Source: Aricia agestis (lineage: Eukaryota > Arthropoda > Insecta > Lepidoptera > Lycaenidae). Taken from it: a stretch of DNA of 64,000 bases. The position numbers and the translations under genes are program-made. Below are positions 11,041 to 24,096 of this stretch, piece by piece (positions within the stretch are counted from its first letter, which is position 1; each line of letters starts with the position of its first letter). The notes under the pieces were generated by a model that was not told where the DNA came from, made no database searches, and saw only the letters and a program-made list of their open reading frames with translations. The stretch lies in NCBI RefSeq assembly GCF_905147365.1, contig NC_056428.1, positions 24,768,001 to 24,832,000 on the forward strand, in the 5' to 3' direction.

Positions 11041-14000
11041 CGCAGTCGACTGATTAAAATAGCCGTTCAATCAAACAGCTAGCGCTTTGATTGAATAACG
11101 CCATTCAATTACGCATCTATACGTCGTTTAGCCAAATTTATGACGTACTAGCTGTTGCCTGCAACTTCGTCCGCGTGAATGTATGTTATTAAAATCGAGA
11201 TTTAGAAAATTGAACACCCATCTACGACTATTTCAGTTGGATCTATATTACACACGAAATTGTTAATTTACATCAAAGACCCAGGAAACTTGAACCTCAG
11301 ATACTTATCGTTTTAAAAAATCCTTTCTTTGAAGACCGCTTGGCGTGGTCAGGGGATGATGGCCATAGTAGGTATAGCTAAATTAATATTGGAATTTGTT
11401 GTGGACTGTTGTCAATAATAATTATTGTGACAAAAACGCTTGATGGCACGGATTCAGTTCTTATAGCTCTGTCCACGATATCACCGTAGTATGTGACATC
11501 AGATTTACACTGTAGGTTGTACTATTGTAGTTATTTCGTCTTGGCAGAAAAAATTCTCCCAGAGTACATGTACATATTCTACCATTTCTACCTAATGTGC
11601 TCGACTGATTCTAGTGACTTAGATCCGTAAAGTTTGACTTTAAAATTTCAATGGCCGGTAACGAATTGAGATACGCAGTGGTCAATATCCACTATCCATC
11701 CAGGGTTTGGATAATCGTTTACGAATATAAGGAAACGTTTCAAAGATCGACCTTTGCTAGAATTGGTAATCACTTTGATTGTCGTTGTTAATTTCAAGGA
11801 GTTCCTTCAATTCCATTACTTATATCAAGTCATCGTTGTTAGGGTTCCGTACCCAAAGGGTAAAAACGGGACCCTATTACTAAGATTCCGTTGTCTATAT
11901 CTTAAGAACCGTTATAGCTAGAGTTCTGAAATTTTTACAGATTGTGTATATCTATTGCCGCTATAACAAAAAATACTGAAAATAAAATAAAATAAATATT
12001 TAAGGGTCCCATACAACAAACATGATTTTTTGGCCTTTTTTTGCTCGATATCAATAATGACAATAGGCAGGCAGTTGAAATTTTCACAGAATTCTTAATT
12101 ATATGTGTACTTTCATAAAATTAATAATAAAATTAGAATAGAATTAAGATTTAAGGGGGGCTCCCATACAAAAACAACTTTTGGCCTATTTTTTCTCTAT
12201 AACGGTACGGAACCCTTCGTGCGCGAGCCCGACTCGCACTTGGCTGGTTTTATTATAAACATGGTATCAAATTCGGGCAATCTATACAACAAAAAAAAGA
12301 ATTTTGAAAATCTGAACACAAACAGCAAAGTGAACATTAACTCCTCCATTTTTTAAAGTCGGTTAAAAAAGTATCTAAGATGTTGACCAGGGACGTAAGG
12401 CATTATCATGCCAAATTTCATTGAAATCGGTCCAGCGATTAGCCTGTACAAACAGACAAACAGACAAACAGACAAACAGACATACAGACAAACAGACAGA
12501 GAAACAAAAATTTCAAAAACAGTTAGAATGTGTTCTACTACTCTTCTTACATGCCCCTGATTCGTTTTTTCAAGTTTATTTTCAACTACCTGTTGCCCGC
12601 AACTTCGTCCGCGTGAATGTATGTTATTAAAATCCGGATTTAGAAAATTTAACACCCATCTACGACTATTTTATTTGGATCTATATTACACACGAAATGT
12701 TTAATTTAATTCACCTCAGATACTTATCGTCTTGAAAAATCCCTTCTTCGAAGGTAAACAAATTGGAATTTGTTGTGTTAGACTGTTGCCAATAATAATT
12801 GTGACAAAAACGCTTGAAGGCACGGATTAAGTTCCTATAGCCCTGTCCACGATATCTCCGTAGTATGCGACATCAGATTTACACTGTAGGTTTTCTAACA
12901 TTGTACTTCTTTCGTCTTGGCAGAAAAAACTCTCCCAGAGAACATGATGAGAGGTTTATTCAAACATACTACCTTCGGTCGTACATACTCTACCATTTCT
13001 ACCTATGTGCTCGACCGATGCTAGTAACCTAGATCCGTAAAGTTTGACTTAAAAATTTCCATGGCCGGTAATGAATTGAGATACACAGTGGTCAATATCC
13101 ATCCAGGGTTTGGATAATCGTTTACGAATATTATTAGGAAAAGTTTTAAAGATCGACCTTTGCTAGAATTGGTAATTACTTTGGTTGTCGTTGTAAAATT
13201 CGAGGAGTTCCTTCAATTCCATTACTTATCAAGTCACCGTTTTTAGGGTTCCGTACCCAAAGGGTAAAAATGGGACCCTATTACTAAGACTTCGTTGTCT
13301 GTCCGTCTGTCTTCTCCAGGCTGTATCTCAAAAACCTTCATAACGCTAGAGTTCTGAAATTTTTACAGATTGTGTATATCTGTTGCCGCTGTAACAACAA
13401 ATACTGATAACAAAATAAAATCAATATAAGGAGAGCTCCCATAAAACAAACATGACTTTTTTGGCCTTTTTTGTTCGATATCAATAATGACAACAGGCAG
13501 GCAGTTGAAATTTTCACAGAATCCTTAATTATATGTGTACTTTAATAATTAATAATACAATTAGAATAAAATTAAAGTTTAAGGGGGGCTCCCATACAAA
13601 AACACAACTTTTGGCCTATTTTTTATTCTTGCAATCTATACAACAATAAAATAATTTTGAAAATCTGACCACAAACAGCAAAGTAAACATTAACTCCTCC
13701 TTTTTTTAAAGTCGGTTAAAAAAAAGTATCTAAGATGTTGACCATGGATCTTCTTATAATAAAATCGTAGAGGTAAAATTTTTGTACATTGAAAATAAAC
13801 TTGAAAAAACGAGTCTGGGACATGTTAGAAGAGTAATAGAACACATTTTAACTGTTTTTGAAATTTTTGTTTCTCTGTCTGTTTGTCTGTTTGTACAGGC
13901 TAATCTCTGAGTCCGCTGGACCGATTTCAATGAAATTTGGCATGATGATACCTCACATCCCTGGTCAACATCTTAGATACTTTTTTTTAACCGACTTTCA

Positions 14001-15237
14001 AAAAAGGAGGAGTTAATGTTTACTTTGCTGTTTGTGGTCAGATTTTCAAAATTATTTTTTTGTTGTATAGATTGCCCAATTTTGATACCATGTTTACAAT
14101 AAAATCGGCCAAATGCGAGTCGGACTCGCGCACGAAGGGTTCCGTACCGTTATAAAGCAAAAATAGACCAAAAGTTGTGTTTTTGTATGGGAGCCCCCCT
14201 TAAATTTTAATTTTATTATTAATTATTAAAATACACATACAACTAAGAATTCTGAGAAAATTTCAACTGCCTGCCTGTTGTAATTATTGAGACAGACAAC
14301 GAAGTCTTAGTAATAGGGTCCCGCTTTTACCCTTTGGGTAAGGAACCCTAAAAACGGTAACTTATCAAGTTACCGTGAGTAAGCAATGGAATTGAAGAAA
14401 CTCCTCGAAATTTACAAGGTCAACCAAAGTGATTACCAATTCTAGCAAAGGTCGATCTTTAAAACTTTTCCTAATATTCGTAAACGATTATCCAAACCCT
14501 GGATGGATATTGACCACTGTGTATCTCAATTCGTTACCGGCCATGGAAATTTTAAAGTAAAACTTTATGGATCTAAGTTACTAGCATCAGTCGAGCAAAT
14601 AGGTAGAAATGGTAGAATATGTACGACCGAAGGCAGTATATTGTTTGAATAAACCTCTCATCATGTTCTCTGGGTGAGTTTTTTCTGCCAAGACGAAAGA
14701 ACTACAATGCTAGACAACCTACAGTGTAAATCTGACTACGGTGATATAGGAGGACAGCGCTTTAGGAACTTAATCCGTGCCTTAAAGCGTTTTTGTCATA
14801 ATTATTATTGGCAACAGTCTAACACAACAAATTCCAATATTAATTTAGCTATACCTAACTCAGTTACAATTTTTATTATTGTAGTTTATTTTCGTGGTGC
14901 ATTAATAATTTCGTGTGTAATGTAGATCCAAATAAAATAGTCGTGGATGGGTGTTCAATTTGCTAAATCTCGATTTTAATAAAATTCATTCACGCGGACG
15001 AAGTTGCGGGCAACAGCTAGTTTATGACGTATATATTGAAAACAAATTGTACCTATGCGCCGCAGTGGTTAGCGCTGAACTAATTCAATAAAACGGCTGC
15101 TTTTGAATCAGCTGTAGTCTTGAACGTTTCGAGCGATTTAAATATTCAATTAAAAAGCTAGACGTGTGATTGAATGGCGTTGTTCAGTTAAAGGGCTTGC
15201 TATTTGATTGAACGGCTATTTTAACCAGTTGGCTGCG
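11041..15237. mobile_element. Outer TIR element split by a 3.9-kb insertion
   Basis: CGCAGTCGACTGATTAAAAT and AGCCGTTCAATCAAA at 11041 recur inverted at 15190-15237 (TTTGATTGAACGGCTATTTT). Subterminal words are degenerate copies of ATTGAACGGC / ATTGAATGGCG. Without the insertion the element would be about 0.3 kb. Confidence 0.7.
11148..15020. mobile_element. Nested fold-back composite with 11-bp TSD
   Basis: Starts CTAGCTGTTGCC and ends GGCAACAGCTAG; TTTATGACGTA is repeated at 11137-11147 and 15021-15031. Inside are three copies of one 1.2-1.4-kb unit: 11148-12585 (+), 12586-13745 (+, 3' truncated) and 13788-15020 (-). Each carries the GGGTTCCGTACCC-type segment and an AAGTCGGTTAAAA word. 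No coding region was found. Confidence 0.8.
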
Positions 15238-15239
15238 AC

Positions 15240-16210
15240 TTATATATATTTAGAAGTGTAAGTGATCTACTAAACTACGATTTAAGTAAATAAATAATGA
15301 TTGATTTATTAAAATGCCACCTGTGATAGTTTTATTTTAAAGTTATTGTAGTAAAATCAATTGTTGATTGGAGTATACACTTTTAAGCAATAAAATATAA
15401 ATGAATAGCTTATTAATATAAAATGAATGCCTTTAAAATATGAAAGCCATTTTCGTCACGATACCGAGATCATCGATACAGAACTAACACTCAATAATTG
15501 AGAGTATAATATTGAAGTGGAACCCCTATTCTATTATATTAATGCAACTTTAATGCAGCATCGTTTCTTGATTTTATGATAAAAAGTTCTTTTTATAAAA
15601 GAAAATAGCACATGAAGATAAACCTAATTTTTTCCAATTTATGATTGTTCCATCCGTTCTTCATCATCTGGCTGACTTTGTAAGTATGCATAAAATTAAA
15701 ATCCACATTTTTATTGCAATGCATTTTGCCGGTCCTAATTTTCATTTAAGTATGCAAAAAACGAAAATTAAAAAAAAAATGTTACCGTCTTTAGTGCTTT
15801 AGGTATATAATATTACGTCAAACAAAATATGTATTGTTAATTTTGACTTATAAAAAAAAATACCTTTTCTTACATTGATAAGAAACTAATACATATCGAA
15901 GCTGCACCAAGAAGTAGATTGAGGGTACTTTTTAAATTAATTTTCATTTATTTCCGTCGTCGGTAATGAAGATAAATACAACTACATTTTTCTATACGAA
16001 TATAAGTTTACCGAGCTCTCTCAATAAATGAGATTAAATTTTATGAAAACAATTTACACTTTCATGTTTCCCTCCTGTTTTATTATTTTATTGGCGCCAT
16101 TGAAACACAGTATTTATCGTTATTTTAAATAGTTTTCACTTTTCAGTTTCTTTTTAACCCAGGAAACCTACCTAAGTAGTAATTAAAAATTACGCTCGAC
16201 AGGTTTACCA
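15240..16210. other. AT-rich intergenic DNA, nothing recognised
   Basis: No convincing coding frame, splice pattern or TIR. Confidence 0.5.
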
Positions 16211-16214
16211 GGAA

Positions 16215-16275
16215 ATTGTTGTTCGTCTTATCAAAATGAAGCTAGTCATGAAAAATTTGCTTGATAGTAATAAAA
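16215..16275 (+). mobile_element. Fragment of AGTACGGGAGCCC MITE family
   Basis: TTGTTCGTCTTATCAAAATG and GCTTGATAGTAATAAAAAA match the right part of the family described at 38754. Confidence 0.5.
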
Positions 16276-16281
16276 AAAAGT

Positions 16282-16492
16282 GGGCCAAGTGCGAGTTGGA
16301 CTCGCGCACGGAGGGTTCCGTACCACAATAGCGCAAAAATACGCTGAAAATTGTTTACACAATCTGTGAAAATTTCAGAAGTCTAGCTATAGCGGTTCTA
16401 GAGTTACAACCTGGAGACACACAGACAGACGGACAGACATCGAAGTCTTAGTAATAGGGTCCCGTTTTTACCTTTTGGGTACGGAACCCTAA
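16282..16492. mobile_element. Repeat family D copy
   Basis: CCAAGTGCGAGTTGGACTCG to TTTTGGGTACGGAACCCTAA. The same family occurs in the 11148 composite and at 30405, 34456 and 45960. Confidence 0.65.
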
Positions 16493-16548
16493 AAAAAATG
16501 TTCTAAGGTAAACCTGTAGGTACTATGCGGATAATGTGAACTGAGTAA

Positions 16549-16700
16549 CGGCCGTTCCCAATATTTGATCTATCTCTAGTTTTGCCCTACTAGAGATAGG
16601 AATAGCTCACCTTAGACATAAAATATTTTATGTCAATTGTGAGCTATTCCTATCTCTAGTAAGGCAAAACCAGAGATAGATCAAATATTGGGAACGGCCG
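16549..16700. mobile_element. Palindromic MITE with TAA duplication
   Basis: Starts CGGCCGTTCCCAATATTTGA and ends with its complement. Flanked by TAA at 16546-16548 and 16701-16703. It is almost fully self-complementary around ATAAAATATTTTAT. A 3-bp TAA duplication fits PIF/Harbinger. Confidence 0.75.
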
Positions 16701-16817
16701 TAAATGAACTAATGTTAACTACAGTACGGGCTTAGCTAATACGGCTTAGCGGCTTTGAAGCTAACAAAGTTTTATTCTGAAAATTTGCAAAACACATTAT
16801 AATCATGATTTCACGTC

Positions 16818-17030
16818 CATACTTATACATGCGAAAGTGTGTCTGTCTGTCTGTTACCTCTTCACGCCCAAACCGCTGAACCGATTCTGTTGAAATTTGG
16901 TATGGCGATACTTTGAATCATGGAAAACAACATAGGATTATTTTTTTCTCGGTGAAATGTACGGTTCCCTTACGATAAATGAATTTTAGCGCAACTTACT
17001 TATCAGAAGAGAGTCATCTAATATCATAAT
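16818..17030 (+). mobile_element. Repeat family A, plus copy
   Basis: Starts at ATGCGAAAGTGTGTCTGTCT and decays toward the end (ATGTACGGTTCCCTTACGAT). Confidence 0.55.
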
Positions 17031-17039
17031 ATAAAGTTT

Positions 17040-18495
17040 TAACTGTTTGATAAATAAAAAAAAACTATTTCTGTGACAATTTAGTATGGTAGGAAAGAAC
17101 TACATTCTTTCCATTAAAATTAAATAAAACATGGTACTACTTGTAGTACTTCATTATTTTTGTGACCTACCTAGTAGTAACTAGTTCGCTTTCATATAAG
17201 CTTTCAATTTTCGTAGAACCTGCCGGCTGCCACTCTACGTGCGTAGGTTTTTGGATTATTGAGACCTGCCACACCTTATCTTTGAATGCCACGTATGTAC
17301 AAACTAGTACATGATGTTACGTGACGTGAGTACATACACTTAATAATTATATTGACTACTAAAAGACTAAACCCCGACTACTAAAACACGCTCTAAAGTC
17401 CTAAGTGGCGCTACAGTCAATTTAACGTGATGTCATGTAGCCTATAACCAGCGGACAATCAAGAGGCTTCTAAAGACACCTCATTCGTCCAAATACGATA
17501 AGTAGTTTTAAAGTTACGAGGGAACAGATGAATATCCATACACACATACATACATACATAGTACATGCAGGCCAAAATCATAACCTTCCTATTTCAGGCG
17601 CGGTCGCAGCCTAAAATTTTGGGGGAGGGGGAGCGGTGAAGTGACTCAGTAGTCACTTCACTATTTTTTTTATCTGCGCCCTCGGACGGTTCTGGGTTCA
17701 CAGCAGCTGTCTAAGGTCGGACGAAGTGGTGGTTAGGGGATATCAAGAAATTTCCTTTTATTATTTAGCAAGATTTTGAGATTTTTCAATTTTACCTTAG
17801 ATTTTGGCGGGGGTCATGTCCCCTGTGACCGCGCCTTTTTGCTTTTTGCTTCGCCGTAGTCGGGTAAAAAAGAGTAGTTAGGTACTTTTGTTTTACTTAA
17901 AAAATAGGAATTTGTAACAAAATTGATATTTGCAAGTCTGATTCCACCGTTGTTCAAATACCACCGTTTAAATTAATTGTAATAATAATTAATCGTTAAT
18001 TTAATCATCCGGTTATCAAACCCCTATTCGGCCATTGACCAGATCTTTAAATCGCGCACGAATATAATATATTTTAGCTATCTTTCGATATTTTCGCACG
18101 TGACTGAAAGAGGTTAATAATTAGTGACAGAGGCTAATGACTGAAGTTACACGTATTCAGTATAGGATAGTGATTTACTTCTATATCCGATATAGAGGTA
18201 AAATCACCCATCACAACAGGAAACATACATATACGATAAATATTAGTGTAATAACATTTAATGCATATCGCTACGGATGTAAATAATATGAGCTTCCAGT
18301 ATTAATTATAATATTATCACATGAGTCATGGGTGACCACTAATAAATTGCCACAACCACAACAGTGAGCTTTTTCATTAGTTAATAATAACAGTGTATTT
18401 ACTATTCGATATATTAAAGTGCCAACGTAAGTACTTTTAATATAAATGGTACATTTTATTACACCAACATTGTTGTCTGACCATAGTTTTGTTCT
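17040..18495. other. Intergenic DNA with one small element
   Basis: Apart from the element at 17596-17836 I see no gene. CATACATACATAC occurs near 17,545. Confidence 0.45.
17596..17836. mobile_element. Short TIR element (AGGCGCGGTC ends)
   Basis: AGGCGCGGTCGCAG and CTGTGACCGCGCCT are imperfect inverted ends 241 bp apart. The interior has GAAGTGACTCAGTAGTCACTTC, a small palindrome, split here as GAAGTGACTC and GTCACTTC. Confidence 0.55.
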
Positions 18496-18500
18496 GTAAA

Positions 18501-18921
18501 GGCCGGCATTCACGAGCGATCCATCGATTTATTTGGCACGCTGTCGATCCAAAATTCGTCCATGAATGTGAAAAACCCTGTCGGTCCAAATGGATCGGCT
18601 CGACACGATGGGATTCCAACTTCGCCGAAATCCATCGCGCCGAGCCAATTAACGCAGCGCGCATACGCAGGCGGCGCGCTCGTGAATGTAGAAAACTAAG
18701 GGCCGTCGTGCCATACGGCTCGCTCGTTCGTGAATGGTGACTCGCGAGCCAAAGACGCCATTTTGATTTTTCAAGTTCATTATGAACACGTCCTGTGCTG
18801 CCAACACCTACACTCAAATGCTCGCTGGTGTGTTCGTGAATGCCATGAATTTGGCTCGGTGCGACATCGAGTATCGAGTCAATTGGCGCGAGAGCCATAA
18901 TATAGATCGCTCGTGAATGCC
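18501..18921. mobile_element. TIR element with self-similar interior (CTCGTGAATG)
   Basis: Ends GGCCGGCATTCACGAGCGAT and ATCGCTCGTGAATGCC. The word CGTGAATG or its complement occurs at least five more times inside. Locally GC-rich, which produces long open frames on both strands that I do not regard as genes. Confidence 0.7.
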
Positions 18922-19087
18922 TACCGATTATGGGTTATAAGACAGGGATGTGTCTGGTTAGTCTTATTGGCGGAGCGTTCCCTATTTAACTGTAAATATA
19001 CGGTCAAGAAAATGTATAGAGAGGCAAAAAGTGCGTGCGTAGTTTATGTCTTTATTGCTCCAGATCTACAAGACAGATCCATACTTA

Positions 19088-19268
19088 CTATACTCATATT
19101 ACAAATGCGAAAGTGTGTCTTTCTATCTGTTACCTCTGTACACCCGAACCGCGGAACCGATTTTGCTGTTTCAAGGACATACTATACTTTTTATCCCGGA
19201 AAAATGTACGGTTCCCGCGCGATAAACGAATTTTGGCGCAACAGAATTGCGGGCGTCATCAAGTAATA
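19088..19268 (+). mobile_element. Repeat family A, plus copy
   Basis: Copy with a central deletion (the motif GGGACTCAAAGTAT is missing), ending GCGGGCGTCATCAAG. A SINE-like copy begins about 40 bp downstream. Confidence 0.55.
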
Positions 19269-19305
19269 TTATAATTATTAATTATATATACGACAACTTT
19301 CTATC

Positions 19306-19570
19306 ATGATTTACCGGATGAGTTTACCGGAGGCCCAATCCCCTACCCTATTCCCTTCCCTACCCTCCCCTATTCCCTTCCCTTCTCTACTCTCTCCTGT
19401 TCCCTTCTCTTTCCTTCCTTACTCTCCCCTATTACCCTGTTCCCTCTTAATAGGCCGGCAACGCACTTGCAGCTCTTCTGATGCTGCGAGTATCCATGGG
19501 CGACGGAAGCTGCTTTTCATCAGGTGACCCGTTTGCTCGTTTGCCCCTTTATTTCATTAAAAAAAAAAAA
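19306..19570 (+). mobile_element. SINE-like element, 5' truncated
   Basis: Plus-strand copy of the same family, lacking the head and ending in a run of A at 19558-19570. Confidence 0.65.
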
Positions 19571-19687
19571 TTAATGGTCAATTTTATAATGCGTTGCGTG
19601 AGTATAAGATTTGAACTCAAGTCGTAGATGGTAGAGGTAGGTAGGAACATAGAAGGTAACTATTAATACAAAAAATCTGCTTCTTAT

Positions 19688-20014
19688 GGGTTTCGTTTTA
19701 GGGTTCAGTAGTCAACCAAGTTTTGTTGATTACAGGACCCTACAACGGAACCCTAACGAACTGATTTTTTGTATATTGATAGATAAATAGTTATATACTT
19801 ACTCGTAATTTAAGAGTAACATTGTCCTACAAATAAAACAATTCATATTTTAGAAACATCAATTCAAAGTATGAAATCCTTTCTATCTCTGTTAGATTAG
19901 AGCTACCACTTCCGAGATTTTTCGCAAATAAAAATGTTGTTCGCCTTATCAAAATGAAACTACTCACAAAAAACTAGCTTGATAGTAATAAAAAAGATTT
20001 AGGGCTCCCGTACT
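19688..20014 (+). mobile_element. AGTACGGGAGCCC MITE, left-truncated copy
   Basis: Contains TTTTAGGGTTCAGTAGTCAA, GAACCCTAAC, CAATTCAAAGTATGAAATCC and the right end AGGGCTCCCGTACT. Confidence 0.6.
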
Positions 20015-20586
20015 ATTACGCGTGTCTACTAAACTGTGCAAATTCAAAAACTGTGCTGGTCTCGCTGTAAGTGCATTTCAAAATAAGCATCAAATAGTAC
20101 ATTTTGATTTGTTAGTTTATTTAGTCAATACAAATGCAAACGGAGGTTTTAGGTCAGTGGCGGATTTACAAATAATTGAAACAGGGCAAGGCCGGGCCTG
20201 CAAATTGCACAAAATAACGAAAATTACGAAGCGAGAGTACCAAAACTCAAACTAAATACAATCTGTATAGGAACGGCGCTCTACTACAAACGTTATAGTA
20301 CTTTAATACTTTGCAGATTTGGGAAACACCAACAGTAAATTCCGAGGTTTTGAATAAGATATTCATAAAAACAATTTTGAATAATGATTATATCAGTTAA
20401 CCTTAACGGATTATGGATGACCTTTCGAAATAAATTCTCCGAGAAAGAATATTCAGGGTACGTAACGTAGACGCGTATTATATCCGGGGACATCGCATTT
20501 GAAGTTTCAGCGGTCAAACATCTTCTTTATTTATTCTATAATTTTAACTGTCTTGAAGGCGACTTAATTATTTCATCCTATCTAAC

Positions 20587-20785
20587 CTACGAATAATAAA
20601 AACTAAGGAATCGTTACTCCCATACTGTTACCGTTTTTTTGGTTCCTTTGATCTGTCATGTAACGTCAGCCTAGTACCGCTCAAGGTCACCTAAATATTG
20701 CAAATGTATTGAACACTTTTTTGACAAGTATTGTGGAGCATGTTTCTTGACGGAGTTACTTTTCCTTAGTTTTTATTATTCGTAG
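20587..20785. mobile_element. TIR element with exact 8-bp TSD
   Basis: Perfect 24-bp TIRs beginning CTACGAATAATAAAAACTAA, flanked by TATCTAAC at 20579-20586 and 20786-20793. 199 bp, non-coding. An 8-bp duplication suggests hAT-like or P-like mobilisation; the end word is not the usual hAT CAG. Confidence 0.8.
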
Positions 20786-20793
20786 TATCTAAC

Positions 20794-22680
20794 GTATTGG
20801 CTACGACGAAAAAATGAGCTAATTGGACTGACACCAGCTGCCTTCCCACCGAAATTGATACTACGACTATTTTGATTTACTGGCATTATAGTTTTAAATT
20901 GATCGTGCGCTAGTATGGTATACTAATATTTAAGTTTTTAATCACCTCAAGTGATTCAATTCTCGATTCGATTCTGAGTCAGTCGGGACTCGGGAGTAAG
21001 GCAGCTGACTTCCAGGAACTCGACCGACACTGACTAATCGCCCTTTTGAAGTGTAAACTTCTTTAGTGGCGCTTATACTCTTTTGGGATAGGTAAAAAAT
21101 GTTGAACCGCGATTTTATTATTTTTTACCCAGCACCGATCCCAGAAAATTCGTAAGAGAAAAATTTATGCTTGCTACTATTTCGTTTTCACTTGTGCCCG
21201 GAATGCAACCCGTTGAATTTTAACTATGGGAACATCTTGTCTAATACCGCAATAGACAGAACGAACCAAAAGGCCGACTTAGGCTTCTTACAGGCGAACT
21301 GCACTTGTCGGCCGACGTTCTTCCGTAAGAGATCTTAGAACTCTTCTGGAATATATGTTTGACGTAGTATGTTATATCGACCGGCTCGCCGTGACTGCGT
21401 TCCTGAGCGGTTCATAGAATGCAATAGCGCGAACGGTACCCGAGCCGATTTATCAGTTTTCGAATTCAGCCTCCTGATTGGTTAAGTTTATTGTACTAAT
21501 ACCATAAAGTTTTTATGACGTATCGATGAACGATATCCAAGAACAAATGAAGCTGAATTAATAAAAAATACCTCAACTCGCATACTATTAAGATACATCC
21601 TTACGTATGACACGTCAACGTGACGAAGTGATAACTTGTACTTGCGAACGACAACGAATTCTAACGACGTCATTTATGTTTTATTACGTTTATTGCCACT
21701 TTGGAGACGGGTATGTAGTCAACGCGAGAGCACGGTGCCTCTACACAGCTTCCACACACGTCAGTACAGTCAGAGAAATATAATGTTAAGCTGTTTATAG
21801 GCTGAAGTTAATTTGTGTGAGTACATAATTATGTTTTATTTGATTACCATCGAGCATGGCGTCAATTCATAGAATCTATATTTAAATTCATAATCCAGGG
21901 CAAAAGACTAATGATCGATTTCAAAAGTGGAATGTGCTGTCGATTTTCTATTTTTATTTAGGTATTTTTCAGGAAAGCGGACGAGTCACCTAACTATAAA
22001 TACTACATAAACGTTGTTTACGCCGATTTTCTGTGACACCGTAGTATTGATCCAATCGAGTTCGAGCATGGCTCTCCTACATTTGACAATACTACAAACA
22101 AGTCTCGGTCACATCGAAAATATTCCTCTCAAAACCAATTCGCTAAAAATATTTTTCCGATATTTATTGGATTTCGTTTCCGATTCTCGTTTCATTATAA
22201 CAGCTGTAGCTGTGTTGTGTCAATCAATTGTTGATCAATCAATCATGCTAAATCTGTCAGATCGACGGCAATTCAATTTCTTTACAGTTTTTGCCATATT
22301 TAAAATCATTTTTTCCAAAAAATAATATGATACATTGTTATCTGACAGCTACAGTTTGCAGTATCTGTCAGATAAGTTGTGGATAGCCTATCCGGTCCTT
22401 ATCAGTAAGTGGTAAAACGCAGGCCCTTACTGAGGCACTCAGAGACGAATATAATTAATATTATAACTTAACTGCACCATTGAACTACGAGTATTATTAA
22501 ACGATCCAGCGAACTTGTGGTTTTTTGCGCTGTGCGTTGAAACTGGCTGGGATCAACTCAAAATGTCACTTCATGTAAAAGTGTCACCTCTCTGTCACGG
22601 TGATATCTTATTCTATGACTAGTAGTTGGGGCACTTGGGGCATAGATTTTATTCGCGCCGTCTTTTCTATACGTAGACCT
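20794..22680. other. Unique-looking, moderately GC intergenic stretch
   Basis: Less repetitive than its surroundings, and CG dinucleotides cluster at about 21,290-21,450 and 21,715-21,770. A TCAGT-bearing stretch at 21,760-21,775, followed by TGTGTGAGTAC, could be a promoter with an untranslated exon, but nothing coding supports this. Confidence 0.3.
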
Positions 22681-22684
22681 ATAC

Positions 22685-22944
22685 AGGATGTAAAAAAATA
22701 AGTGATAATACTTTAGGGTGTGTACGTGTTCCTTGTATAGAGTTCATCGTGAAAGTAGCAGCGCTGGAAGACCAAATTTTTTTTTCACTTTTGTATGGGG
22801 AAAGTCGTGACGCTCGGGCCCTTGCCCATACAAAAGTGACAAAAAAATTTTCGTCTTTCAGAGCTGCTACTTTCACAGTCAACTCTCTACAAGGAACACG
22901 TACACACCTTAAAGTATTATCACTTATTTTGGTTACACACTGTA
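22685..22944. mobile_element. Hairpin mariner-like MITE, copy 1
   Basis: Ends CAGGATGTAA and TTACACACTG next to TA. Long arms AGTGATAATACTTTAGGGTG and AGCAGCGCTG pair with their complements; the loop is near GACGCTCGGGCCCTTG. Same family at 32849, 37236, 40835 and 53096. Confidence 0.75.
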
Positions 22945-22949
22945 TACAT

Positions 22950-24090
22950 AGGACCTATGTCTACCAGAAACTGATGGCTGGTGGCAGCAGATTTTTAAAA
23001 AATATCCTTGATCATTGGATAAATTTATATATTTGCATTTTTCACACACAGAATCAGCCGCTATAAGGAAAAAAGGGATCAAAATGTTTTATTCCAATTA
23101 CCCCGGTATTGCTAGAGTCAATTTACTTTTTCACGTTTTGCCATCAGATTCTGGTAGACCAAACTTACCTAATTAAAGAAAGATTTTGACATAGGCCCCA
23201 TATATATTATCTGTCGATCTCTTCATTAAAAGAAGGTTTAATCATATTCATTAAATGTCTCTAGCTAAGTGCTAAAAATAAGTACCAAAAGGTAAAGCAA
23301 CTTATAACCTCCCCCCAGCGCGGATAAAACCTACAGATAATTACTGAAGATAATAAATTCCTTAATGCGACTATACTCTTTATTTTATTTATTTATTTAC
23401 TATTATATTACGGGCTTCATGCCTTGCGGCATTATCTACCAGCCAAAGTTAGGGTGATAATGAGAAGAATAGGCGCATTCTAAACAGAATTGGTTAAGGC
23501 GAGGATAAACCCCAATTTGTTATTTCGCGACTTCCGGTTTACCTAGTTCCAATATAATAACGAAGTTTTAAAAAATATGAGGTATAAAGCACAATATTTA
23601 AAATACCTTAAACCATAAACATTTTAATAAAACGTAATACTTTGGCTGTAATTAATTTACAAACTCACCTCCGATAAAAATCTATTTCATCGAAATATAA
23701 GTATTAACTAGGATAATTATACATTTTATTTGAATAAATTGTTAGTAAATCTATATTAAAAACTCTTTAACCGAACAATTTTGTTTCTTAATGTTTATTT
23801 CCAAAGATATTTAAAAAAAACATGAAAAATAGAGAAGATCCGCTCGCGGTGAGTACAGTTTTATGCTAAGCTAAAATGAATCTTATTGCGATGCGCATAC
23901 GCTTGGTCTTTGGTTGTGTGCAAAGTTATCGTTTTGGATTGAGATTAATCCCCGCCTTAAGTAGATATTATGTAATAAAATATATTTTATTAAATATTAA
24001 TGTTCGATCAACTTTTATTTCTTTACACTTACCTAGTTCTTCGAATATTTTTTTGAGTTTAGTTGTTAGGTGTATTTTTATGTACCCCTT
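22950..24090. other. AT-rich intergenic DNA
   Basis: Only the LINE/SINE fragment at 23383-23480 was recognised. Confidence 0.45.
23383..23480 (-). mobile_element. LINE/SINE 3'-end fragment
   Basis: Minus-strand relative of 46435-46570: TTATTTATTTATTTACTA, GGGCTTCATGCCTTGCGGCA, CAGCCAAAGTTAGGGTGAT. Confidence 0.55.
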
Positions 24091-24096
24091 ATAACG

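Noticed and set aside
18437..18898. A 153-codon open frame on the minus strand with an overlapping plus-strand frame
   Set aside because: It coincides with the GC-rich self-similar TIR element at 18501-18921. The frame follows from composition and repeated words, and shows no domain.
21700..21830. Promoter-like stretch with TCAGT words and a GTGAGT donor
   Set aside because: No coding exon or TATA element supports it; mentioned only in the description of the unique stretch.
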